DNA of 64,000 bases, taken from contig NZ_RSED01000001.1 of assembly GCF_003933735.1 (NCBI RefSeq), positions 124,001-188,000 on the forward strand, read 5' to 3'. This stretch comes from Aquabacterium soli (lineage in GTDB: Bacteria > Pseudomonadota > Gammaproteobacteria > Burkholderiales > Burkholderiaceae_C). The first letter of the stretch is position 1, and the number at the start of each line of letters is the position of its first letter. The position numbers and the translations under genes are program-made. The notes beneath the pieces were generated by a model. That model did not search any database and was not told where the DNA came from. It saw only the letters and a list, made by a program, of their open reading frames with translations. Positions 36,432 to 43,669 of the stretch are shown here, piece by piece.

Positions 36432-37243
36432 TGGAACGCCTGATGATGATCCGCCTGCAGGCCAGGGGCTGTGCCGCCGAGGTGCAGCTCAATGGCCTGC
36501 CCCTGGCGCGCCTGGGTGCTGAGGGTGGCAGTGTGACGCTGCCCGTGCACGAGTACGCCGTGGCCGGCCGCAACCGCCTGAGCTTCACGGCCGGCCCCCC
36601 CGCGCCCCTGGTGGGCGAAGCGCCGCCGGCCCAGCCCAAGGTGGGCGATGGCAGCGTGGGGGTGCGCGTGGTGCTGGCGCTGTGCCACCAGGGCCAGGCG
36701 CCGCATGACCCCAACGCCCGGGTGCTGTCCCAGCTGTCGTGGACGCCTGGCCTGAACGAAACCCATGACTGGCCTTTCAGCTTCGGCCAGGACGTGGAAT
36801 TGCCCGTGACCTTCCCGCGCTGGCGCTGGCTGGAGGCGCCGGTCATCACACAGGGACCAGCGCTGCAGCGCCAGGTGCTGGAGACGCTGCAAGGCATCGC
36901 GCTGGACCTGCTGCGCGGCGACCCGGACAGCCTGCTGGCCGCGGCCCGCCTGCGCACCGAAGAGCTGGCGCTGGCCTACCAGCGCGCGCCGAACGCCTGG
37001 GTGCAGGACATCCGCGACCATGTGCAGCAGTTGTTCGAGGCGCAGGCCCTGACGGTCAAGCCGCCCGAGCCCGATGGCCTGGTGCTGAGGCCGGTGGCCG
37101 GAGGCCGCCTGGTCGAATGCCTGGCGCCCGACGGTGGACCGGCCTTGCGCACCGCGCCAGGCCCCAAGGAAGCGGGGGGCGCGTGGGCGGCATGGCCCTT
37201 GCGCCTGGCCCAGGTCGAAGGCAAGCTCTACATACTGCGCTGA
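36431..37243 (+). CDS. unknown protein coupled to the DUF4123 unit
   Basis: 270 residues from ATG 36431, whose first base is the last base of the preceding stop (TGATG). The first 60 residues look like a beta-sandwich (VQLNGLPLARL, SVTLPVHEYAVAGRNRLSF), the middle has FPRWRWLEAP and a helical stretch, and the end is LAQVEGKLYILR. I do not recognise the family. There is no signal peptide or membrane helix, so it is not an obvious immunity protein for a periplasmic toxin. It may be a partner of the 611-residue protein. Confidence 0.75.
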   Translation: MERLMMIRLQARGCAAEVQLNGLPLARLGAEGGSVTLPVHEYAVAGRNRLSFTAGPPAPLVGEAPPAQPKVGDGSVGVRVVLALCHQGQAPHDPNARVLSQLSWTPGLNETHDWPFSFGQDVELPVTFPRWRWLEAPVITQGPALQRQVLETLQGIALDLLRGDPDSLLAAARLRTEELALAYQRAPNAWVQDIRDHVQQLFEAQALTVKPPEPDGLVLRPVAGGRLVECLAPDGGPALRTAPGPKEAGGAWAAWPLRLAQVEGKLYILR

Positions 37244-37290
37244 GCAAGGCGCACGCCCCCGCACCCACCGAGTCCCCCAGGAACCGCATC

Positions 37291-39486
37291 GTGATCAAGC
37301 TCACTGTCCAGACCTACAACGGCACGCCGCTGCCCCAGGCCCTGTCGGCCCAGTTCGACGAGCTGGGCGGCAACATCGGCCGTGCCGACACCAACCAGCT
37401 CGTGCTGCCCGATCCCGAGCGTTCGATTTCTCGCGTGCATGCCCAGGTGGTGTTCCGCAACGGCGGCTATGCCCTGGTGGACCGCGGCAGCAACGCCGTG
37501 CTGATCAATGGCCGCTCGCTGGGCAACGGCGTGGAGGCGCCCCTGGCAGCCGGGGACCAGCTGCAGATCGGTGGCTACGCGATCCGGGTGGACGTGCTGG
37601 CCGGTGGTGCCGCCGCGGGTGCCCATGCGGGCGGTGGTGCAGGTGATCCCTTCGGTGACCTGGGCGGCATGGCTTTCGCGGCACCTGCGCCAAGTGCGCC
37701 CAGGCCGGCTGCGGCGGGCGGTGGTTTCGGTGGTGGTGGCGCGGGTGGCGCACGCCCGCCTGCGGGTGGAGTCGGGGCTGCCAGCACCGATCCTCTGGCC
37801 GCATTCGGTTTTGCCGGCAGCCCGGCGCCTGCGGGGGATCCCTTCGGGTTTGGCGCGCCAGCAGCGGCCCCCTCGGCAGGGGGCTTCGGTGGTGGTGGCG
37901 GGGGGGGTGGCTTCGGCGGTGGCTTTGGTGCGCCGTCACCCGCCCCGGCCCCCGCGGCCCCGGCGGCCGGGGGCATCCCCGACGACTGGGACCCCTTCGC
38001 CCCGGATCCGGTGGCAGCCCCCAAGCCGCAGGACCTGGCCCGTTCACTCGGCCAGAGCAACAGCCTCGGGCTGGAACTGGGCGGCGGTGCCAATGCCCCC
38101 TTGATCCCCGGCATGGGTGATCTGGGCGGCGGCAAGGCCAACACCTCGTCGTCCATCGATGCCATGTTCGGTCTGGGTGGTGGCAGCGGCGGCGGCGATC
38201 CCCTGGCCAATTCGGTGCTGGCCCAGGCCTCGGCCCAGCCCAACATGGCCAACCACCTCGACCCGATGAAGTCCTTGAACTCGGTGAACGTGGCCTCGGC
38301 CACGGCCGCCCCGGACAATGTCTCGGCGCTGAACCAGCCGTTCATGGAGCCGCCCCTGAAGGTCAACGCGCCCAAGGCCCCGGCGGCGCCGGTGGCCGGG
38401 CCCGTGGCGCCACCGGCGGCCGGTGGGGCCGGCTCGGCCGTGATGTCCTGGGACGATGGTGCCCAGGAAGGCCGCACCGTGATCCGATCCAAGGCCAAGC
38501 TGGGTGATTTCGACAGCTTCGGCACGACGGCGGCTGCCAAGCCGCCGGTGTCGGCACCGGTGGCGCCCGCCATGCCGCCAGCACATGCACCAGCGCCGGC
38601 ATCGCCCGCCGGGCGCGCCAATGCCAGTGATGCATTGCTGGATCCGCTGGCCTTGCTGGGTGGTGGCAGCACCGGTGGCTCTGGCGGTGGGGTGCTCGAT
38701 CCACTGGATTTTTCCGACCTGGGCATAGGCAGCCCAGCGTCCTCGCCGATCACACCGCCGCCGGCCCAGCGGACCGCTGTGCCCGTGGCGGCGCCGGTTG
38801 CCGCGCCGGTCACCCCACCTGCCGTGCGCGCTGCAGCGCCGTCCCCGGTGCCGCAGCCTTCACCCGCTGCCGAAGCGGCCGGCACGCCCACCGACCAGGC
38901 CGCCCTCATCGCCGCGTTGCGCGAAGGCCTGGGCATGTCGGCCCTGCCCATCCAGTCGCTCACGCCCGAGTTCATGAAGCTGCTCGGCCAGCTGGTGCAC
39001 GAGTCGACCAAGGGCACGGTGGAACTGCTGGTGGCCCGCGCCGCGCTCAAGCGCGAGATCCGCGCCGAGGTCACGATGATCGTGGCCAAGGAAAACAACC
39101 CGCTGAAGTTCTCGCCCTCGGTCGAAGTGGCCTTGAACCACCTGCTCAGCCCGCCTGCGCGCGGCTTCATGCCGCCGGCCCCTGCCATGCGTGATGCCTA
39201 CGACGATCTGCGCGCCCACCAGTTCGCCTTCGTGGCTGGCATGCGCGCCGCGCTCGAAGGGGTGCTCAAGCGTTTCGATCCGGGTGTGCTCGAAGGCAAG
39301 CTCACCCAGAAGTCGGTGCTGGCCTCGGTGCTGCCGGGCGCCCGCAAGGCCAAGATGTGGGACGTCTTCACCGAGCTCTACAGCCAGATATCTGCCGAGG
39401 CCAGCGACGACTTCCACGAGCTGTTCGGCAAGGAATTCCTGCGTGCCTACGAAGCCCATATCGACGAACTGCAGCGCGACGCGTGA
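37291..39486 (+). CDS. tagH: FHA-domain T6SS regulator (TagH/Fha)
   Basis: 731 residues from GTG 37291. Residues 1-105 form the FHA domain with GGNIGRADTNQLVL, the phosphothreonine-binding ISRVHAQVVF and LINGRSLGNG. A 400-residue low-complexity Gly/Ala/Pro linker follows, with a GFGGGGGGGGFGGGFG stretch near 200-220. The C-terminal 190 residues are the TagH domain (LLGQLVHESTKGTVELLVAR, FGKEFLRAYE). Thr396 sits in GRTVIRS, a motif shared with TssL and the kinase. The protein reads threonine phosphorylation to control secretion. Confidence 0.93.
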   Translation: MIKLTVQTYNGTPLPQALSAQFDELGGNIGRADTNQLVLPDPERSISRVHAQVVFRNGGYALVDRGSNAVLINGRSLGNGVEAPLAAGDQLQIGGYAIRVDVLAGGAAAGAHAGGGAGDPFGDLGGMAFAAPAPSAPRPAAAGGGFGGGGAGGARPPAGGVGAASTDPLAAFGFAGSPAPAGDPFGFGAPAAAPSAGGFGGGGGGGGFGGGFGAPSPAPAPAAPAAGGIPDDWDPFAPDPVAAPKPQDLARSLGQSNSLGLELGGGANAPLIPGMGDLGGGKANTSSSIDAMFGLGGGSGGGDPLANSVLAQASAQPNMANHLDPMKSLNSVNVASATAAPDNVSALNQPFMEPPLKVNAPKAPAAPVAGPVAPPAAGGAGSAVMSWDDGAQEGRTVIRSKAKLGDFDSFGTTAAAKPPVSAPVAPAMPPAHAPAPASPAGRANASDALLDPLALLGGGSTGGSGGGVLDPLDFSDLGIGSPASSPITPPPAQRTAVPVAAPVAAPVTPPAVRAAAPSPVPQPSPAAEAAGTPTDQAALIAALREGLGMSALPIQSLTPEFMKLLGQLVHESTKGTVELLVARAALKREIRAEVTMIVAKENNPLKFSPSVEVALNHLLSPPARGFMPPAPAMRDAYDDLRAHQFAFVAGMRAALEGVLKRFDPGVLEGKLTQKSVLASVLPGARKAKMWDVFTELYSQISAEASDDFHELFGKEFLRAYEAHIDELQRDA

Positions 39487-39528
39487 GCATGGCGACGCGT
39501 GACCGAGACGACACCGAAAGCAACAACC

Positions 39529-40326
39529 ATGTCGAACTTCTCTGACACCGTGTACGGGGCGCCGGGCCACATCCAGCTGGATCTGGCCATCATCTCGCGC
39601 CAGGGGGGGCGCAACTACAACGAAGATGCCTGCGGCCACTGGCACTCCGACCACCACCTCACCTGCGTGGTGGCCGATGGCGCAGGTGGCCATGGCGGCG
39701 GCGACATCGCCTCCAAGCTGGCGGTGCGCCACATCATCGAACGCAATGCCCAGCAGCCCGTCAACAACGGTGCGTCGGTGCACGAGTTGATCCTGGACAC
39801 CAACCGCACCATCCACCAGCATCGCCAGCAGGGCGGGGTGCGCGAGCACATGCACAGCACCGTGGTGGCCCTGTTCATCGAGCTGGACACGCAGACCGCG
39901 ATGTGGGGCCACGTGGGTGATTCACGGCTGTATGTGTTCCGCCGCGGCCAGCTGCGCATGCAGACGCGTGACCACAGCCTGGTGCAATCGCTGGTCGATG
40001 GCGGCCTGATCCGCCCGGAGCAGATGCGCAACCATGTCCAGCGCAGCGAACTGCTGTGCGCGCTGGGCTCGCAGGAAGAAGACCTGCACATCGGTGTGAG
40101 CCACGACCCGTGGGTGATCGCCCCTGGCGATGTGTTCCTGCTGTGCACCGATGGGCTGTGGGAGTACGTGGACGAGGCCGTGCTGCAACAGACGCTGACG
40201 CAGGCCCGAGACCCGCGCGAATGGCTGAGCACCCTGGAAGCCCTGGTGCTGCGCAATGCCGCGCACAAGCCCAGCCATGACAACTTCAGCGCCCTGACGG
40301 TGTGGGCGCTGGACGACCCCGCCTGA
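39529..40326 (+). CDS. pppA: PP2C-type protein phosphatase (PppA/TagG)
   Basis: 265 residues from ATG 39529 (a GTG at 39499 is also in frame). PP2C metal and catalytic motifs are intact: GRNYNEDACG near residue 26, VVADGAGGHGGG near 45, GHVGDSRLYV near 126 and LCTDGLWEYV near 204. In T6SS loci PppA reverses PpkA phosphorylation of Fha or TssL. It is the last gene of the core plus-strand operon; the effector-like module begins 25 bases later. Confidence 0.95.
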   Translation: MSNFSDTVYGAPGHIQLDLAIISRQGGRNYNEDACGHWHSDHHLTCVVADGAGGHGGGDIASKLAVRHIIERNAQQPVNNGASVHELILDTNRTIHQHRQQGGVREHMHSTVVALFIELDTQTAMWGHVGDSRLYVFRRGQLRMQTRDHSLVQSLVDGGLIRPEQMRNHVQRSELLCALGSQEEDLHIGVSHDPWVIAPGDVFLLCTDGLWEYVDEAVLQQTLTQARDPREWLSTLEALVLRNAAHKPSHDNFSALTVWALDDPA

Positions 40327-40351
40327 TGCGCAGGCCGCAAGGAGCTTTTTC

Positions 40352-40720
40352 ATGAACATGACGCCTACGGAGCGGAAAGCCTATGCCCAACGGATGTTCG
40401 AGCAGGAGCCTGCAGCATTTCCCGAGGCTCACCGTGCTTCCATCCTGCAAGGGCAGGTGCTTCCTGGCATGGCACCCTTCGAGGCCAGGCTGGCGGGCGG
40501 CGCCTTCACCTACAAGGTGAAGGCCGACCCTGCGAAGTGGCCACCACACACCAACCCGTTGGACGTCATGTGGCGACAGTCGATCGAGCCGGACAACAGC
40601 GAGATCGTCATGACCTTCGTCAACAACACACAGTTCCCCGGGGAGCCCACATGGGTGTTCAGGGTGTACTTCGAGCGGGGCAAGGCCACGCGCATTGAAA
40701 AACTGAGGGTCGAGCCATGA
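40352..40720 (+). CDS. hypothetical small protein of the effector module
   Basis: 122 residues with an AAGGAG ribosome site eight bases before the ATG. No signal peptide or membrane helix is visible and the family is not recognised; the C-terminal half is strand-rich (TWVFRVYFERGKATRIEKL). Its stop overlaps the start of the lipoprotein gene (ATGA). Base composition here is visibly lower in G+C than in the tss genes. A role as cytoplasmic partner or second immunity protein of the downstream candidate effector is possible. Confidence 0.75.
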   Translation: MNMTPTERKAYAQRMFEQEPAAFPEAHRASILQGQVLPGMAPFEARLAGGAFTYKVKADPAKWPPHTNPLDVMWRQSIEPDNSEIVMTFVNNTQFPGEPTWVFRVYFERGKATRIEKLRVEP

Positions 40721-41280
40721 GCAAGCCCCGGACACCCGGACTGCCCGGGATCGGTCGCCGTGTTCTGGCAGCGCTGTTCATCGGCGGTGCGTCCAGCGGT
40801 TGTGTGAACGGTGCGGGCCTGCAGCATCCACCGTTCCAATTGCCGGTAGACATGTCTCACGCGCAGACCGTGGTCGAGGCTGAATTCGAGATCCGGGAGG
40901 AGACGTTCTACGCCTTCAACCTGCTCTACCCCTTCAAGGAGGGCGATGCGGCCGGCCGCGCCCAGGCGGTTCGGCTTGCGGGAGCGCCCTTTTTGAATCC
41001 GGCAACGGGGCGCTGGGAGGAGCCTGGCGCAGGCATCGATGTTCATCTGTCGGTGATCGCTCTGGCTGCGGACGGGGGGCAGGACCGCACCGTCCACGAC
41101 AGCGAGATCGAGCGGCCACGCAAGACATCAGCGACCGCCGACAAGCTCGTCAGCCGGCTGGCGTCAGTCAAGCTCGCGCCAGGCCGTTTCAAGGTCAGGC
41201 TCGTCAACCGACACGATGCGCCGCAGTACCGGGATGCGGGGACCCAGTTCTCCGTTGTCCGGGCCTACATGGGCAAGTAA
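40717..41280 (+). CDS. DUF5625-like lipoprotein; candidate periplasmic immunity protein
   Basis: 187 residues with a twin-basic N-terminus, a hydrophobic segment and a lipobox GASSGC ending at Cys28. The mature part (PVDMSHAQTVVEAEFEI, YAFNLLYPFKEGDAAGR, LASVKLAPGRFKVRLVNRHD in parts) resembles DUF5625, a small beta-sandwich lipoprotein family. Its stop lies 12 bases before the DUF4280 fusion gene. A periplasmic lipoprotein next to a candidate peptidoglycan- or membrane-directed effector is a classic immunity arrangement; that function is inference. Confidence 0.72.
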   Translation: MSKPRTPGLPGIGRRVLAALFIGGASSGCVNGAGLQHPPFQLPVDMSHAQTVVEAEFEIREETFYAFNLLYPFKEGDAAGRAQAVRLAGAPFLNPATGRWEEPGAGIDVHLSVIALAADGGQDRTVHDSEIERPRKTSATADKLVSRLASVKLAPGRFKVRLVNRHDAPQYRDAGTQFSVVRAYMGK

Positions 41281-41291
41281 GGAGGCCACAC

Positions 41292-42161
41292 ATGCCAAAG
41301 GTCACGATCAACATTGCCGACAGAGGCACGGAGCTGGCCTCTGGAGGGACATCCTCCGTGGGGCACATGTGGTATGAGCTCACGGACGACGATGGCAGCA
41401 CGACCAGCTATGGGTTCGCTCCCGACGAAGAGCACCACGGCAGCCCCTTCGCGCCGGGACAGGTCTACAACGACGACAGCACGAACTACAAGAGCAAGGC
41501 GTACTCGCGCACCATCGACATCTCCGATGCGCAGTACAACGCGATGAAATCCTTTGGCGAGGACCCCACCGCCGCCGGCTTCAGCACACGTTACAACGGG
41601 CTGACGAACAGCTGCATCGATTTCACCTGGAAGGCGTTGGAAGTCGGCGGGCTCAACCCCTCTGGTTATGAGGGCGCCATCTGGCCTACCCACAATATCT
41701 CTGCGGTCAAGAAGATCGCGGCACCCGCGGTGGCTGCGGCAGCCGGAGGGGCTTCATCGGCAGGCAGCGGTGCGATCAGCCATGTGTGCAACAACGCATT
41801 GCTGGCATGCTCCTTCGGGGCTGCGCCCAGTGCCATGGGCGTATTGCCGCTGAACCGGATGATGACCAGCAACCAGCCGGCGGCCAACATCATGGACCAC
41901 ATCCCCATCGTGAACATCCGGCCGTTCGGGATGTGTTCCAGCCCCGCCAACCCGGTGGTGGCGGCGGCCACGGCGGCTGCCATGGGAGTGCTCACGCCCA
42001 TGCCCTGCGTGCCGGCCACCGTGTCACCCTGGGTGCCTGGCTCGCCCACGGTGCTGCTGGCCAACATGCCCGCGCTCAACAACACGAGCAAGCTGATGTG
42101 CATGTGGGCCGGGGTGATCCAGGTGACCTTCCCTGGGCAGGTCACCGAGCACATTCCTTGA
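41292..42161 (+). CDS. candidate T6SS effector: N-terminal His/Cys peptidase-like domain fused to DUF4280 PAAR-like domain
   Basis: 289 residues with a TAAGGAGG ribosome site. Residues 1-140 contain GHMWYEL with His25 and, later, TNSCIDFTWKAL with Cys108: a His-before-Cys order like permuted NlpC/P60 or LRAT-type enzymes (N-C-x-x-F). An alanine/glycine linker (143-161) leads to a DUF4280 domain at about 164-289 (LLACSFGAAPS, NIMDHIPIVNIRPFGMC, PVVAAATAAAMG, MPCVP), which sharpens the VgrG tip like PAAR. The fusion is the architecture of a specialised spike effector. The enzyme activity, probably amidase, acyltransferase or peptidase, is unproven. Confidence 0.8.
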   Translation: MPKVTINIADRGTELASGGTSSVGHMWYELTDDDGSTTSYGFAPDEEHHGSPFAPGQVYNDDSTNYKSKAYSRTIDISDAQYNAMKSFGEDPTAAGFSTRYNGLTNSCIDFTWKALEVGGLNPSGYEGAIWPTHNISAVKKIAAPAVAAAAGGASSAGSGAISHVCNNALLACSFGAAPSAMGVLPLNRMMTSNQPAANIMDHIPIVNIRPFGMCSSPANPVVAAATAAAMGVLTPMPCVPATVSPWVPGSPTVLLANMPALNNTSKLMCMWAGVIQVTFPGQVTEHIP

Positions 42162-42308
42162 TGCGCCTGCACGCAGCTTCGGCAGGTGGGTGCAGCACGA
42201 TCTGTCGATGAAGCAGTGGCCCGGGTCGAGCCGCCATGCGCTCGCGCGCCCTTGCGTTGTGTCGTGGATGGCGGGTCTTGGCCGCGCCATTGCCACATTG
42301 GCGTCTGA

Positions 42309-42659
42309 TCAACGGTTTGCCGCGATTTCCCGCGCCACCAGTGGCGGCACGCCGTACTGATAATCGAAGTGGTATTTGCCTGTGGCGTACAGGGTGAACG
42401 TCAGCCAGGTCCAGGCTTCGCTCTGCCCTTGGGGCGGGTGCTCCTGAAGCGCCGCCAGTGCGTCGAGCGCTTCTACGGACAGGTCGACGTCGATCTTCTC
42501 GTCACCCAGGAAGCGGTTGGCCACGTAGATCTCCGAGCTGCCATCGCTCCATGCGAAGTTCTCGTAGTGCACCTCGATGCGTTCCCATGGTTCGGTGATG
42601 GCGTCGAGCAGTTCGCCGATGAATTGCTCCTGCAGCTCGAGCATGTCCATGTCAGCCAC
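42309..42659 (-). CDS. YezG/DUF600-like immunity protein candidate
   Basis: 116 residues from GTG 42659, or 113 from ATG 42650. It is acidic and compact, with ELLDAITEPWERIEVHYENF at the start and YATGKYHFDYQYG near the end, a layout like YezG-type (DUF600) immunity proteins of polymorphic toxins. It starts inside the last codons of the 80-residue gene upstream. The link to a toxin present in this genome is unknown. It converges with the DUF4280 fusion gene across 147 bases in which I see nothing. Confidence 0.6.
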   Translation of the reverse strand: MADMDMLELQEQFIGELLDAITEPWERIEVHYENFAWSDGSSEIYVANRFLGDEKIDVDLSVEALDALAALQEHPPQGQSEAWTWLTFTLYATGKYHFDYQYGVPPLVAREIAANR

Positions 42660-42894
42660 CGGCCTTGTTGCGTAAAACGGTCTTCACCCAGGCGCCATTG
42701 TTCGCCGCGCGATTGAAATCGTGCACATCGGTGAAGGTGCGCACGGCCTTGGGCCGGGCCGGCGGCGGGGTGGACGCTGTCGTGCCCCCTTGGCCGGTCT
42801 GCTGCCCGTTGCCCAGCGCTGCCACGGCTGCCTGCAGCAGTTGCGTGTTGCGGGCCAGGCGCGTGGTCATGCCATGGGTGTTGCCGCTGGGCAT
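42652..42894 (-). CDS. short ORF, possible toxin-tail fragment
   Basis: 80 residues. The first half is alanine/glutamine-rich and ends in a proline-rich linker (TPPPARPKA); the second half has RTFTDVHDFNRAANN, a phrase I associate with the start of some secreted nuclease toxin domains, but it ends soon after. It could be an orphan remnant of a polymorphic toxin whose immunity gene survives next door. The frame is open above the ATG, but the OmpA terminator lies there. It may not be translated. Confidence 0.4.
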   Translation of the reverse strand: MPSGNTHGMTTRLARNTQLLQAAVAALGNGQQTGQGGTTASTPPPARPKAVRTFTDVHDFNRAANNGAWVKTVLRNKAGG

Positions 42895-42918
42895 GGAGCG
42901 ATGACGAGGCGCAGGCGG

Positions 42919-42943
42919 AAAAAAGGCCGCTGGATCAGCGGCC
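42919..42943 (-). terminator. Rho-independent terminator of the OmpA gene
   Basis: GGCCGCTG-ATC-CAGCGGCC on the minus strand, an 8-base perfect stem followed by TTTTTT. It lies 20 bases after the stop of the OmpA-family gene. Confidence 0.9.
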
Positions 42944-42962
42944 TTCCTGCGGTGCGGTGCGC

Positions 42963-43565
42963 TTACTTGGCGCGACCGATCTCCACGCGGCGGTTCTCGC
43001 TGGAGTACGGATCAGCCTTGTTCTTGGGGTCGGTCGAGCCCAGGCCCACGGCTTCGAGCATGCCGCCATCGGCGCCCTTCTGGACCAGGTAGGCGCGCAC
43101 GGATTCGGCGCGGCGCTGCGACAGGCTCAGGTTGCCGGCCTGCGAGCCGGAGGCATCGGCGTGGCCCACGATCTTGACCTGGCGGCCGGACGAGCCACGC
43201 TTGCCGCGCAGCACGTCGGCGAAGACGTCGAGCTGGCGCTTGAGCAACTCGGGCAGCACGGCCGAGCCCAGCGCGAACGACGAGGCGGGCAGCGAGTACT
43301 TGATGGCGGGCTTGAAGCCCATGCACTTGAAGCCGTTGGCTTCGAGTTCCTTGCAGGCGTCTTCAGGGAACAGGCCTTCCTTGACAGAGGCTGCATCGGG
43401 GACGGTGGTGCCGACATCCACGGGGCCGGCGGCCGCGCCGGCATCGGCGGGGGCGGGCGCGGCGTCCTGGGCCCAGGCGGGCGAGGCGCCCAGCGCCGCT
43501 GTCAGCAGGCAGGCGGCCAGGATGCGGCGCGCAGCGTGCGATTCAGGGGTGAGGGGGCGGTTCAT
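42963..43565 (-). CDS. OmpA-family peptidoglycan-binding protein
   Basis: 200 residues from ATG 43565 with AAGGAG upstream. A signal peptide ends at PAWAQ near residue 33, an alanine-rich linker follows, and the C-terminal OmpA domain carries VGHADASGSQAGNLSLSQRRAESV near 135-158 and ENRRVEIGR at the end, the peptidoglycan-binding residues. It lacks a barrel, so it is periplasmic. It lies between the two halves of the T6SS locus; TssL here already has its own OmpA domain, so this protein is not needed for that role. Confidence 0.92.
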   Translation of the reverse strand: MNRPLTPESHAARRILAACLLTAALGASPAWAQDAAPAPADAGAAAGPVDVGTTVPDAASVKEGLFPEDACKELEANGFKCMGFKPAIKYSLPASSFALGSAVLPELLKRQLDVFADVLRGKRGSSGRQVKIVGHADASGSQAGNLSLSQRRAESVRAYLVQKGADGGMLEAVGLGSTDPKNKADPYSSENRRVEIGRAK

Positions 43566-43669
43566 GGCGGGTGCTCCTTAGGGTAATTCGGCAATCATAG
43601 ACTCAACGGCGTCGTCGGGGTAGGGGTCGGGTCCCTGAGCTTAGGGATGGCCCAGCCCTCCTGATCAGG

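Noticed and set aside
40717-41280. DUF5625-like lipoprotein as TssJ
   Set aside because: It lies in the effector module, not by tssK, and its sequence resembles DUF5625 rather than the TssJ beta-sandwich.
42963-43565. OmpA-family protein as the missing TssJ or TssL anchor
   Set aside because: It has a cleavable signal peptide without a lipobox, and TssL already carries an OmpA domain.
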